Shown here: in pieces, positions 37,489 to 45,631 of the stretch
Layout of the letters: every line of letters begins with the position of its first letter
Numbering within the stretch: the first letter of the stretch is position 1
Assembly (NCBI RefSeq): GCF_001429725.1
Contig: NZ_LMHV01000040.1
Span: 265,825 to 329,824, forward strand
Length of the DNA: 64,000 nucleotides
Source: Rhizobium sp. Root708
GTDB lineage: Bacteria > Pseudomonadota > Alphaproteobacteria > Rhizobiales > Rhizobiaceae
Direction: 5' to 3'
The notes under the pieces: model-generated
Database searches by the model: none
Told to the model about the DNA's origin: nothing
Seen by the model: only the letters and a program-made list of their open reading frames with translations
Translations under genes and position numbers: made by a program

Positions 37489-38061
37489 TTAGGAACGTTG
37501 TTCCGCTTGGAAATCGACGCGGCCGCCGGAAATCGCATCGCGGAATTCTGCAATTGCGGTACTCAGACGTTCGTTTTCCGAAAAATCGGCAAGTGTCGCA
37601 GCCTGAGCGTCATCAGCTTTGCCGAGCAAAGAAATCCGTAAAAACGCCTCGTCGACAACGCGCAGCGACATCGTCCTCAGCACTTCCGTCAACTGCTCTA
37701 ACGCGAAATCACCGCGATGCGAGGCATGCGCGATCATCACGGGCTTGAACGGCACTTCGTCACGGGAGACGAGCCAATCGAGCGCATTCTTCAATCCGCC
37801 CGGCAGGCCATGGGCGTATTCCGGACAGGCGACGATGATGCCGTCGGCCGACCGGATCTTGGCTGCGAGCGCTTCTACGATCGCCGGCGTTTTTTCGCCC
37901 TCGCGATCAGGGTTGAAGATCGGCAGCTCGCCGATCAGCTTCGAGATCTCGATCGCGACACCGTCAGGTGCGTTGTCACGAAGAGCTTCGAGCAGCCGGC
38001 GATTGGTCGAGGCCTTTCGCTGGCTGCCGCAGAGCGCATAGAGGAAGAGCGGCTTTTCCAT
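37489..38061 (-). CDS. NADPH-dependent FMN reductase
   Basis: From the ATG at 38061 this is 190 residues with a flavodoxin-like fold. The FMN phosphate loop is CGSQRKASTNRRLLEAL and the second flavin contact is VACPEYAHGLPGGLKNALDWLV. Family members reduce quinones, azo compounds or chromate; the physiological substrate cannot be judged. It is 44 bases downstream of the beta-glucosidase gene on the same strand and may share its mRNA. Confidence 0.88.
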   Translation of the reverse strand: MEKPLFLYALCGSQRKASTNRRLLEALRDNAPDGVAIEISKLIGELPIFNPDREGEKTPAIVEALAAKIRSADGIIVACPEYAHGLPGGLKNALDWLVSRDEVPFKPVMIAHASHRGDFALEQLTEVLRTMSLRVVDEAFLRISLLGKADDAQAATLADFSENERLSTAIAEFRDAISGGRVDFQAEQRS

Positions 38062-38105
38062 ACGTTTGGGTTTAAGCCACGGCGCCGATTCGCGCCATGC
38101 GCCGG

Positions 38106-39479
38106 TTAGCTGCTCTTGTGGTTGCCCTTCGGGAACTGCGCGGCAAGCTCGCTGTACCACTTGCCGCTCTTCTTCACCGTACGGACCTGCGTCTCGTAGT
38201 CGACATGCACGAGGCCGAACCGCATGCGGTAGCCCTCGGCCCACTCGAAATTATCCATCAGGCTCCAGGCGAAGTAGCCGCGCATCGGATAACCGTCCTT
38301 GATCAGGGCAGCGACGGTATCGAGGTGCTCGCTGTAGTAATCGAGGCGCGGCTGGTCATCGACCTCACCGTTGACGACGTCCGTGTTGTAGCAGGCGCCG
38401 TTCTCGGTGATGTAGCACTCCGGCAACTCGTAGCGACGATAGAGATCCTCGACGACGTTCTTCAGGCCGGGCGCATAGACCTCCCAGCCGATATCCGTCT
38501 TCACGTCGCTGACGCGTGGCGCCTCGACCGTCCAGGGGAAATCGCCGTTCTTCGCCGGAACGTCGGCAACACGTAGCGGCGTGTAATAGTTGAGGCCCCA
38601 CCAATCGAGCTTCTGGTTGATGATCTTCAGGTCGCCCTCTTCCACGACGGGCATACGGTCGCCGAGCGCTTTCACGAATTCCTGCGGATACTCGCCCTTG
38701 AAGACCGGATCGAAGAAGGCGCCATTGTGGAACTGATGGGCACGTTCGCCAGCCGCCTGGTCGGCGGCGCTGTCGGAACCCGGCATCACGGACATGGCAT
38801 TGAGCACGAGGCCGACAGGCACATTGGGCGCTTCCGAACGGATCGCCTCCACGCCGAGGCCGTGAGCAAGGTTCATGTGGTGCATGGCGTGTAGGGCCGC
38901 CTGCATGTTGCGCTCGCCCGGCGCATGGATACCGTAGAGGTGGCTGAGCCAGACGATGCACCACGGCTCGTTGAAGGTCGCAACGCTGTCGAGACGATCG
39001 CCTAGGCGGGCCATCACGGTCTTGGCATAACGCTGGAACGCATAGGCCGTCGAGCGCGCCGTCCAGCCGCCGTCGCCGGCGAGAAGCAGCGGCAAATCCC
39101 AATGGTAGAGCGTCGCGAAGGTCTTGATGCCGCGTGCCTTGCAGCCATCGACGAGGCGATCGTAGAAATCGAGACCCGCCTCGTTCACCGGGCCGGTGCC
39201 GTCAGGGATGATGCGCGGCCAGGCGATCGAGAAGCGGTAGGCTTCGACGCCCATCGACTTGATGAGATCGAGATCCTGATCGAGCCTGTTGTAGTGATCG
39301 CAGGCGACATCGCCATCGTCGCGGTTGAAGACGCGGCCCGGCATGTTGCAGAAGGCATCCCAGATGGAGGGCTTGCGGCCGTCTGCCTTGGAAGCGCCTT
39401 CAATCTGAAACGCCGCCGTCGCAACGCCAAACGTGAAATCGCCCGGAAAGCGGGCAGCAAGTGTCTTCGGATCGATCAT
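38106..39479 (-). CDS. bglA: GH1 beta-glucosidase, Abg-like
   Basis: From the ATG at 39479 (MIDPKTLAARFPGDF) the protein is 457 residues; an ATG six codons earlier is possible, but the known Agrobacterium enzyme Abg starts MTDPNTLAARFPGDF. The acid/base Glu is in ATFNEPWC and the nucleophile Glu in YITENGACYN, separated as in GH1 enzymes. There is no signal peptide, so it acts on cytoplasmic beta-glucosides such as cellobiose or plant aryl-glucosides. A LacI-type palindrome lies upstream, and an acetylated-sugar esterase is divergent from it. Confidence 0.95.
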   Translation of the reverse strand: MIDPKTLAARFPGDFTFGVATAAFQIEGASKADGRKPSIWDAFCNMPGRVFNRDDGDVACDHYNRLDQDLDLIKSMGVEAYRFSIAWPRIIPDGTGPVNEAGLDFYDRLVDGCKARGIKTFATLYHWDLPLLLAGDGGWTARSTAYAFQRYAKTVMARLGDRLDSVATFNEPWCIVWLSHLYGIHAPGERNMQAALHAMHHMNLAHGLGVEAIRSEAPNVPVGLVLNAMSVMPGSDSAADQAAGERAHQFHNGAFFDPVFKGEYPQEFVKALGDRMPVVEEGDLKIINQKLDWWGLNYYTPLRVADVPAKNGDFPWTVEAPRVSDVKTDIGWEVYAPGLKNVVEDLYRRYELPECYITENGACYNTDVVNGEVDDQPRLDYYSEHLDTVAALIKDGYPMRGYFAWSLMDNFEWAEGYRMRFGLVHVDYETQVRTVKKSGKWYSELAAQFPKGNHKSS

Positions 39480-39556
39480 GGAAATCCCGTTCGTCATGGT
39501 TTCGAGGGGCGGTTTAGCCAAGCGGACCGATGTTGTACAGGGTGGAAGTGACAACG

Positions 39557-39570
39557 CTGTAACGTTTCAG
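39557..39570. promoter_or_regulatory. LacI-type operator between bglA and the esterase pair
   Basis: CTGTAACGTTTCAG is a 14-base palindrome with the AACGTT centre common in LacI-family sites and one mismatched pair. It lies 78 bases before the bglA start and 79 before the divergent esterase start, so it could control both. The regulator is not adjacent. Confidence 0.5.
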
Positions 39571-39648
39571 TGAGGCCTTTCGCAGGACTCCCGGTACGGT
39601 AGGCACGCCTGCCTTGCATTGCGCGCCTTTTCGCGGAACAACCCACCG

Positions 39649-40614
39649 ATGAGCATTCCGACGACACATCCTTTCGCCTTCGATCCCACCTACGGCATGA
39701 CGCTTGCCGACCTCCAGGCCATCGTCCCGCCGGAGGCGCCGCCGGGATTCGATGCGTTCTGGCACGCCCGACACGAAAGGGCGATCGCCATCGATCCGCA
39801 GCCGAAGCTGCGGAAAAGCAAGCTGACGCACGCCGACTGGCAGGTCCTCGATATCACCTACACCTCGACAGATGGATTCGAGATCAGCGGCTGGCTGCTC
39901 CTGCCACGGGGAAGCCCAGTGCGTCGCGGGTTGGTGGTCGGCCACGGCTACGGCGGCCGCGATGCGCCGGATTTCGAGATGCCGGTCGAGGACACGGCCA
40001 TTCTCTTTCCCTGCGCGCGCGGCCTGTCGCTCAGTGCCCGCCCGCCGATCCCGGCAGATGCGTCCGGTCACGTCCTCCACGGTATCGACAAGCCTGAGAC
40101 CTACATCATCGGCGGCTGCGTCGACGACCTCTGGCTTGCCGTCTCGACGCTTCTGGCACTTTATCCTTGGCTAGCAGGCCACATCGGCTACAGCGGCGTC
40201 AGCTTCGGCGGCGGTATCGGGGCGCTGGCGATCCCGTTCGATCCGCGCATCGATCGCGGCCACCTCGTCGTCCCGACCTTCGGCGATCGCGCGCAATGGC
40301 TGACGCTGCCGACGGTCGGTAGCGCCGATTCCGTGCAGACGTACCAGAAGACACATGGAAGCGTGCTCGAGACCCTGCGCATGTTCGACGCGGCCAGCGC
40401 CGCAAGCCGGATCAAGGTGCCGATGCTGGCAGCCGTCGCTCTCTTCGACCCCGCAGTCGCACCGCCCTGCCAGTTCGCGGTGGCCAACGCCCTCCCGACA
40501 TCAAACTATAATGAAACCTTCATATTGGACGCAGGACACTTCGATTATCCCGGAAGCACCGAGCAGAACGCGATTCTGCGCGAGAAAGTCCGAGATTTTT
40601 TCAAGGTGTTATGA
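39649..40614 (+). CDS. Acetylxylan esterase/cephalosporin-C deacetylase family (CE7, AXE1)
   Basis: From the ATG at 39649 this is 321 residues. An alpha/beta hydrolase with nucleophile Ser in IGYSGVSFGGGIGALA, a helix insert typical of AXE1, and the catalytic His in FILDAGHFDYPGS. AXE1 enzymes remove acetyl groups from xylo-oligosaccharides. There is no signal peptide, so short imported acetylated sugars are the likely substrates. Its stop overlaps the start of the next esterase by ATGA. Confidence 0.85.
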   Translation: MSIPTTHPFAFDPTYGMTLADLQAIVPPEAPPGFDAFWHARHERAIAIDPQPKLRKSKLTHADWQVLDITYTSTDGFEISGWLLLPRGSPVRRGLVVGHGYGGRDAPDFEMPVEDTAILFPCARGLSLSARPPIPADASGHVLHGIDKPETYIIGGCVDDLWLAVSTLLALYPWLAGHIGYSGVSFGGGIGALAIPFDPRIDRGHLVVPTFGDRAQWLTLPTVGSADSVQTYQKTHGSVLETLRMFDAASAASRIKVPMLAAVALFDPAVAPPCQFAVANALPTSNYNETFILDAGHFDYPGSTEQNAILREKVRDFFKVL

Positions 40615-41339
40615 ACCGGGAATATCTGCGCTGGCATAGTCCACGCCTGCATCGCGAGATGGAACTGCTGGTGTTCGGCCATGCCGGCGCCAAGGTGCTG
40701 ATGTTTCCGACCCGCGAGGGACGTTTCTGGGAATACGAAAAGCTCGGCGTTGTGGAAAGCCTCTCCGAGAAGCTGCAAGCTGGCCAGCTGCAGCTCTTCT
40801 GCATCGAGGGACTGGCCGCCGAGACATTTTACGGCTTCAACCGGCATCCGGCAGATCGCATCCGTCGCCACACCGACTTCGAGGATTATATCCTGAACGA
40901 AGTGCTGCCGCTGATGACGTCGAAGAACGGCCATGAGTGCACCATCGTGCATGGCTGCAGCCTCGGCGCCTTCCAGGCCGCGAGCCTCGTCTTCCGGCAT
41001 CCGCATCTGTTCCGCAAACTCGTCGCCTTTTCCGGCCGCTACGACCTGACGATCAGGGTCGAATCCTTCGGCGATCTGTTCGACGGCTATTACGACGACA
41101 CCGTCTATTTCCACACGCCGACGCACTTCTTGCCGGGACTTCACGGTGGTTGGCAGCTGGAAAAGCTGCGCGGGGTCGAGATTGTCCTGACCATCGGTGA
41201 CGCCGATCCTTTCCTCGACAACAACTATCACCTCAGCCGCCTGCTCGCGGAGAAGCAGGTCGGCCACCAGCTGCATGTCTGGAACGGTCGCGCGCACCGG
41301 GCCGGCGCCTGGCGCAAGATGGCGGGCCTCTACATCTGA
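40611..41339 (+). CDS. Esterase D-like alpha/beta hydrolase
   Basis: A 242-residue protein of the putative-esterase (PF00756) type. The nucleophile Ser is in VHGCSLGAFQAASL, the acid in IGDADPFLDNN, and the His in RAHRAGAWRKM at the C-terminus. It has no signal peptide and begins MNREYLRWHSPRLHREMELLV. Translation is coupled to the CE7 esterase by a 4-base overlap, which suggests that the two act on the same acetylated or acylated sugar substrate. The actual substrate is unknown. Confidence 0.82.
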   Translation: MNREYLRWHSPRLHREMELLVFGHAGAKVLMFPTREGRFWEYEKLGVVESLSEKLQAGQLQLFCIEGLAAETFYGFNRHPADRIRRHTDFEDYILNEVLPLMTSKNGHECTIVHGCSLGAFQAASLVFRHPHLFRKLVAFSGRYDLTIRVESFGDLFDGYYDDTVYFHTPTHFLPGLHGGWQLEKLRGVEIVLTIGDADPFLDNNYHLSRLLAEKQVGHQLHVWNGRAHRAGAWRKMAGLYI

Positions 41340-41343
41340 TCGC

Positions 41344-42945
41344 CTAGAGCAGAACCTCTTCACCCAGCGGAAGCTGAAGCCGTCGCGATATGCCGATATT
41401 CTCCAGGAACACCTCGTCGTGACTGATGACAAGCAGCGCACCGTCATAGGCCCGCAAACCCACCTCCACCGCGGCGATCGAGTCGATATCCAGATGGTTG
41501 GTCGGCTCGTCCAGGATCAGCAGCGGCGGCGGTTTCGCTCCGCCGAGGACACAGGCAAGCCCAGCGCGCAGCAACTGCCCGCCCGAAAGCGTCGAGACCT
41601 GCTGCAGCGCCGCATCCGCCCGGAACATGAAACGCGCCAGCGCGGCGCGGCAGGCATTTTCGTTGGCGCCCGGATTGAGATTGCGGAAATTCTCGCGGAT
41701 CGACAGCGATCGATCGAGGAGACTGACACTCTGATCGAACAGCGAAAAGCCGGTCATGACGGAGACGGTTCCGGACGACGGCTGCAGCGCGCCGGTGATC
41801 AGCGCCAGCAGGGTCGTCTTGCCCGAGCCGTTCGGCCCTGCAATCGCGACGCGATCGGGGCCGGTCATGGCAAAAGAGAGGTTTCGGATGATCGGCGCCT
41901 CCGGCCGATAACCGACCGTGACGCGCTCCAGCCTGAGAACATCCCTGCCCGGCGGCAGTCCGGTTGACGCCAGCTGGGCCGAGAAGGGCTGCAGGATCTC
42001 GATCCGCTTTCGCGCCGCGGACGCCTCCTCCATCGCTTGCTCACGGCGTTTTTCACCAAGGCGAACCTTGTTGCCGCTGGTGTTTTCCGCCGCCCGCTTG
42101 AGCCCGCCGGCGACGATGCGGGGCATATCGCCCCTTGCCGCCTTCTTGCGACCGTTGCGGTCGCTGCGGGCCTGCCGCTCCGTCGCAACCTGGGCGCTAC
42201 GGACCACATCGGCAACGCGCCGCTCCGCGTCCGCGAGATCGTGTTCGGCGGCGGCGAGTTCAAGCATCTTGCGCTCCTGAAAAGCGCTCCAGTTTCCACC
42301 ATATCGCCGGGCGCCAAGCGTGGTGATCTCGACGATCGCATCCATGGTTTCGAGCAGTTCGCGATCATGGCTGACGACGATAGCACCGCCGCGCCAGCCG
42401 GCCAGCAAGGCGATGACAGCCTCCCGCCCATCGCGGTCGAGATTGTTGGTCGGCTCGTCGAGGATGAGGAAATCGGGATCGGAGAAGACGAGCGCCGCAA
42501 GACCCACGCGCGTCCGCTGCCCACCCGAAAGCGAGGTGAGCAGCGTTTCCGGTTCCGCGTCCAAACCGACGCGTTCGATCGCCGCGGCCATCCGCGCCTC
42601 GATCGTCCAATCGGCATTGGCAAGCTCGTCGGCGGTGGCATCGCCGGCTTCGGCGCGGTGAAGGATAGCCAGCGCTTCACTGGCACCGAAGAGATCGGCG
42701 ACCGTTGCCCCCTCTTCCACCTGAACCGACTGGCGCAGGATGCCGAGCCGCCCGCCAAAGGCAATGCTGCCGGATTGCGGCTGCAATTCGCCGGCGACGA
42801 GCTTCAGCAGCGTCGTCTTGCCGACACCGTTGCGGCCGACGAGGCCGGTCCGCTCGGCGCCGAAGCTCAGATCGAGATGGGCAAGAAGGGCGCGCCCGTC
42901 AGGCGTGGACCACGAAAGATTGGACAGGGTAATGGATGCAGGCAT
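41344..42945 (-). CDS. ABC-F family dual-ATPase protein
   Basis: From the ATG at 42945 this is 533 residues: two ABC ATPase domains without membrane segments, joined by a charged, Arg/Ala-rich linker. Walker A motifs are GRNGVGKTT and GPNGSGKTT; signatures LSGGQRTRVGLAALVF and LSGGQLLRAGLACVLG; Walker B motifs end DEPTNNLD and DEPTNHLD. ABC-F proteins act on the ribosome, as translation factors or antibiotic-protection proteins. No resistance function can be claimed. A short upstream open frame overlaps its start. Confidence 0.92.
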   Translation of the reverse strand: MPASITLSNLSWSTPDGRALLAHLDLSFGAERTGLVGRNGVGKTTLLKLVAGELQPQSGSIAFGGRLGILRQSVQVEEGATVADLFGASEALAILHRAEAGDATADELANADWTIEARMAAAIERVGLDAEPETLLTSLSGGQRTRVGLAALVFSDPDFLILDEPTNNLDRDGREAVIALLAGWRGGAIVVSHDRELLETMDAIVEITTLGARRYGGNWSAFQERKMLELAAAEHDLADAERRVADVVRSAQVATERQARSDRNGRKKAARGDMPRIVAGGLKRAAENTSGNKVRLGEKRREQAMEEASAARKRIEILQPFSAQLASTGLPPGRDVLRLERVTVGYRPEAPIIRNLSFAMTGPDRVAIAGPNGSGKTTLLALITGALQPSSGTVSVMTGFSLFDQSVSLLDRSLSIRENFRNLNPGANENACRAALARFMFRADAALQQVSTLSGGQLLRAGLACVLGGAKPPPLLILDEPTNHLDIDSIAAVEVGLRAYDGALLVISHDEVFLENIGISRRLQLPLGEEVLL

Positions 42946-43290
42946 GGATAAAGGACTCCCGAATGGCAAGGCGAACTGGCGTTGCGATCGGGGTGAAATC
43001 CATTGCTACACACACATCCTGTTGGTATTGGCGATGGCCGCAATCTAGGCGGGCACCGCGCCGAAATCAAGGCAGCGGACGGTAGAAGTGATATCTCCGG
43101 ACATCTCCAGCGACAGTTCATCCGTCCGCATATCCACGTCCGGGCGCTCTGAGCCGTAACCATGAGTCCGGCGCCAATTGACCGCTATCACATTGAAAAT
43201 ACTGATAACGCCGATGTCAGAAGTCGTGAATTTGCGATCCCTGGAAGCCACGCTAGAGAGCAAGGAGGATATCACCACGAAAGGAACCCG
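42946..43290. other. Divergent intergenic region between ABC-F and DoxX genes
   Basis: The 345 bases probably carry both promoters. On the minus strand a 34-codon open frame (43003-42899, MDFTPIATPV...) overlaps the ABC-F start and is a speculative leader peptide. On the plus strand TTGAAA (about 43192) precedes AT-rich sequence toward DoxX. No other gene is supported. Confidence 0.35.
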
Positions 43291-43692
43291 ATGCTCTCCT
43301 CGATCCACCTGGCGCAGCCATATCTCCTAAGCCTGCTGCGCGTCGTCTCCTCGCTCGTGCTCTTCAGCTTTGGCACGCAGAAAATCCTGCATTTTCCGGC
43401 CGCCGAACGCGTGCCCGATGTGGGCTCCATGTCCTGGATCGCGGGCCTGCTTGAACTGACGCTCGGCTTCCTGGTGCTGGTCGGCTTCCAGACGCGCGCC
43501 GCAGCCTTCATCCTCTCGGGTCTGATGGCCTTTGCCTATTTCATCGGACATGCCTCGAAAGGCTTCTACCCGGCGCAGAACGGCGGCGTTGCCGCAATCC
43601 TGTTCTGCTTCGTCTTTTTATATCTGGTTGCCGCCGGTGGTGGTCCCTTCAGCATCGATGCGCTGATCAAGCGCAAGCAGGCAGCGGCCTGA
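43291..43692 (+). CDS. DoxX-family membrane protein
   Basis: From the ATG at 43291 (AAGGAACCCG upstream) this is 133 residues with four membrane helices: LSLLRVVSSLVLFSFGTQKILHF, SWIAGLLELTLGFLVLVGF, TRAAAFILSGLMAFAYFIGH and GVAAILFCFVFLYLVAAGGG. The G-x-x-K-x-x-x-F and E-x-x-x-G-x-x-L-x-x-G patterns are those of DoxX. Family members relate to oxidative-stress or quinone-linked membrane complexes. An upstream in-frame extension of 43 codons is charged and not DoxX-like, so I reject it. Confidence 0.9.
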   Translation: MLSSIHLAQPYLLSLLRVVSSLVLFSFGTQKILHFPAAERVPDVGSMSWIAGLLELTLGFLVLVGFQTRAAAFILSGLMAFAYFIGHASKGFYPAQNGGVAAILFCFVFLYLVAAGGGPFSIDALIKRKQAAA

Positions 43693-43705
43693 TCGATGCG
43701 CGATT

Positions 43706-43730
43706 TCGAAGCGGCGCGCTGCCGCTTCGA
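43706..43730. terminator. Hairpin between DoxX and a periplasmic protein gene
   Basis: TCGAAGCGGC-GCGCT-GCCGCTTCGA is a perfect 10-bp stem with a 5-base loop between convergent genes. There is no U-run, so termination strength is uncertain. Confidence 0.6.
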
Positions 43731-43748
43731 CCATGCAGCCGAGGACGC

Positions 43749-44147
43749 TCAGGGGTTCTGTTTGGCGTCCTTGAGCTTCACCGCCATCGTGACGGTGCCG
43801 CGCACGATGATGTCGTTGCGCGAGCCATCGCCTCGAGGATAGCGATTGAGATCGGCGGTGCTCGTAAGATTGGTGATCTGGCAACTCTCGGCAAGCGTCT
43901 GCAGAAGAAGATCGCACTGACCGCCCGCCATCAGGTAAAACCCCTTCTGGGCGGCCGTGATCTGCTCGCTGTTGTCCTTCCCGGCATCGACGGGCACCGA
44001 CAGCGAAACCGTGGTCTGCACGTTGACCATGCCTGGCATACGCTGGCCGGCGTAAAAATTCGGCATGCGATTGGGCACGTCTTGCGACAGGGTAGGAAAC
44101 GCAGCAAGCGCGAAACCGCAGGTCAGAACTTTGGCAAAAACTTTCAT
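43749..44147 (-). CDS. Small exported protein of unknown function
   Basis: From the ATG at 44147 (GGGGAGACG upstream) this is 132 residues. A signal peptide (MKVFAKVLTCGFALAAFPTLSQ) is followed by a region with two Cys (GGQCDLLLQTL and ESCQIT) that may pair in the periplasm, and a beta-rich tail ending VTMAVKLKDAKQNP. The family is not recognised. An inverted repeat lies about 55 bases upstream. Confidence 0.75.
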   Translation of the reverse strand: MKVFAKVLTCGFALAAFPTLSQDVPNRMPNFYAGQRMPGMVNVQTTVSLSVPVDAGKDNSEQITAAQKGFYLMAGGQCDLLLQTLAESCQITNLTSTADLNRYPRGDGSRNDIIVRGTVTMAVKLKDAKQNP

Positions 44148-44201
44148 CGAACGTCTCCCCATTTGGTTGCGTTCGTTTCTGCCACAGCACTGTTAAGCGA
44201 C

Positions 44202-44241
44202 AATGAGCGCACTCCCTAACATTGTAGGAAATGCGCTCATT
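44202..44241. promoter_or_regulatory. Inverted repeat AATGAGCGCA/TGCGCTCATT
   Basis: Perfect 10-base inverted arms at 44202-44211 and 44232-44241 with a 20-base loop lie between the exported-protein gene and the upstream dehydrogenase gene on the same strand. It may be a terminator for the dehydrogenase gene or a double regulator site. Confidence 0.45.
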
Positions 44242-44271
44242 AGTTGCATCAATCGGAGAGATGCACGAGGA

Positions 44272-45459
44272 TCAGACCTTGACCCAGGCGCCGTTCTTCT
44301 TCGAGGAAGCGACGCAGGCATCAACGAAGGCAACGCCCTTCACGCCGTCATCGACAGTCGGGTAGACCACGGCCTTGTCGACCGCCTTGCCCTTCTTGTG
44401 TGCGTTGATCGCGTGCGCGGCTTCCGTGTAGATCGTCGCGAAGGCTTCGAGATAGCCTTCCGGATGACCGGACGGAATGCGCGAAACGCGGGCAGCGGCC
44501 GGGCCGGAGCCGGCGCCATTGCGGGTGATCAGGCGCTTCGGTTCGCCGAACGGCGTGAACCACAGGTAGTTCGGATCGGCCTGAACCCATTCCAGACCAC
44601 CCTTGGTGCCGTAGACGCGGACCTTCAGGCCGTTCTCGTGGCCGGGAGCCACCTGGCTGCACCAGAGCATGCCCTTGGCCGGCTTTTCGGAACCCTTGGC
44701 CTTGAAGCGCAGCATGACGTGGGCGTTATCGTCGAGGCGACGACCTTCGACGAAGCTGTCGAGATCGGCGGCAAGGCTGTCGAGCTCGAGGCCCGACACG
44801 AAGGAAGCGAGGTTGTAGGCATGCGTGCCGATATCGCCGGTCGAGCCACCAGCACCCGACTGCGCCGGGTCGGTGCGCCATACGGCCTGCTTGGCGCCGG
44901 TCTGCTCGACGGCCTCGGTCAGCCAGTCCTGCGGATACTCGGCCTGTACCAGACGGATATCGCCGAGTTCGCCATTGGCGATCATCTCGCGTGCCTGACG
45001 AACCATCGGGTAGCCGGTGTAGTTGTGCGTCAGGATGAAGAGCGCGCCGCTCTCGTCGGCGACCTTCTTCAGCTTCTTCGCGTCGGCAAGGTTCGAGGTC
45101 AGCGGCTTGTCGCAGATGACGTGGATGCCGCGACGCAGGAATTCCTTGGCGGCGTCGTAGTGAACGTGGTTCGGTGTAACGATCGAAACCGCTTCGATGC
45201 CGTTCTTCAGCTTCGCTTCGCGGATCGCCATTTCGCGATAGCTGGAATAGGTGCGCGACGGATCGAGGCCGAGATCGAGACCCGAAGCCATCGCCTTTTC
45301 CGGCGTCGACGACAGCGCACCCGCGATCAGGTCGTACTGGTCGTCGATGCGGGCGGCGATGCGGTGCACTGCGCCGATGAACGCGCCGGCGCCGCCGCCG
45401 ACCATGCCGAGACGGATGCGCGGTTCGCGAGCTTGTTCTGTAGATGCTTCAATTGCCAT
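44272..45459 (-). CDS. Gfo/Idh/MocA-family oxidoreductase
   Basis: From the ATG at 45459 (GGAGG upstream) this is 395 residues. The Rossmann motif is LGMVGGGAGAFIGAVHR and the conserved lysine is in VICDKPLTSNLADA, followed by GDIGTHAYNLASFVSG with the catalytic His. The family oxidises sugars, inositols or their derivatives using NAD(P). It lies downstream of a sugar-phosphate isomerase gene on the same strand, with a palindromic repeat between, and near an ABC importer, so it probably handles the imported sugar or polyol. Confidence 0.92.
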   Translation of the reverse strand: MAIEASTEQAREPRIRLGMVGGGAGAFIGAVHRIAARIDDQYDLIAGALSSTPEKAMASGLDLGLDPSRTYSSYREMAIREAKLKNGIEAVSIVTPNHVHYDAAKEFLRRGIHVICDKPLTSNLADAKKLKKVADESGALFILTHNYTGYPMVRQAREMIANGELGDIRLVQAEYPQDWLTEAVEQTGAKQAVWRTDPAQSGAGGSTGDIGTHAYNLASFVSGLELDSLAADLDSFVEGRRLDDNAHVMLRFKAKGSEKPAKGMLWCSQVAPGHENGLKVRVYGTKGGLEWVQADPNYLWFTPFGEPKRLITRNGAGSGPAAARVSRIPSGHPEGYLEAFATIYTEAAHAINAHKKGKAVDKAVVYPTVDDGVKGVAFVDACVASSKKNGAWVKV

Positions 45460-45489
45460 TGGTTCCTCCAAATTTGTTCTTTGCGGAAA

Positions 45490-45624
45490 AGTCCCCCTCT
45501 GCCCTGCCGGGCATCTCCCCCACAAGGGGGGAGAACACCTGCGGCATCGTCTTGCCCAAGGGTAGGGCTCAGTGGCTGCCGCGAGAAGCCCTCCCCCTTG
45601 TGGGGAGGAGTTGGGGAGGGGTTC
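45490..45624. repeat. Intergenic palindromic repeat, copy A
   Basis: About 135 bases starting AGTCCCCCT and ending with GAAGCCCTCCCCCTTGTGGG then GAGGAGTTGGGGAGGGGTT. It contains complementary runs (ATCTCCCCCACAAGGGGGGAG and CCCTCCCCCTTGTGGGGAGG). Copy B lies at 56023-56152. Both lie just upstream of the second gene in a minus-strand gene pair. Confidence 0.75.
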
Positions 45625-45631
45625 TAGCTGA

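Noticed and set aside
42946-43290. N-terminal extension of DoxX by 43 codons from the ATG at 43162
   Set aside because: The extension is charged and not membrane-like, while the ATG at 43291 has AAGGAACCCG upstream and begins the DoxX fold.
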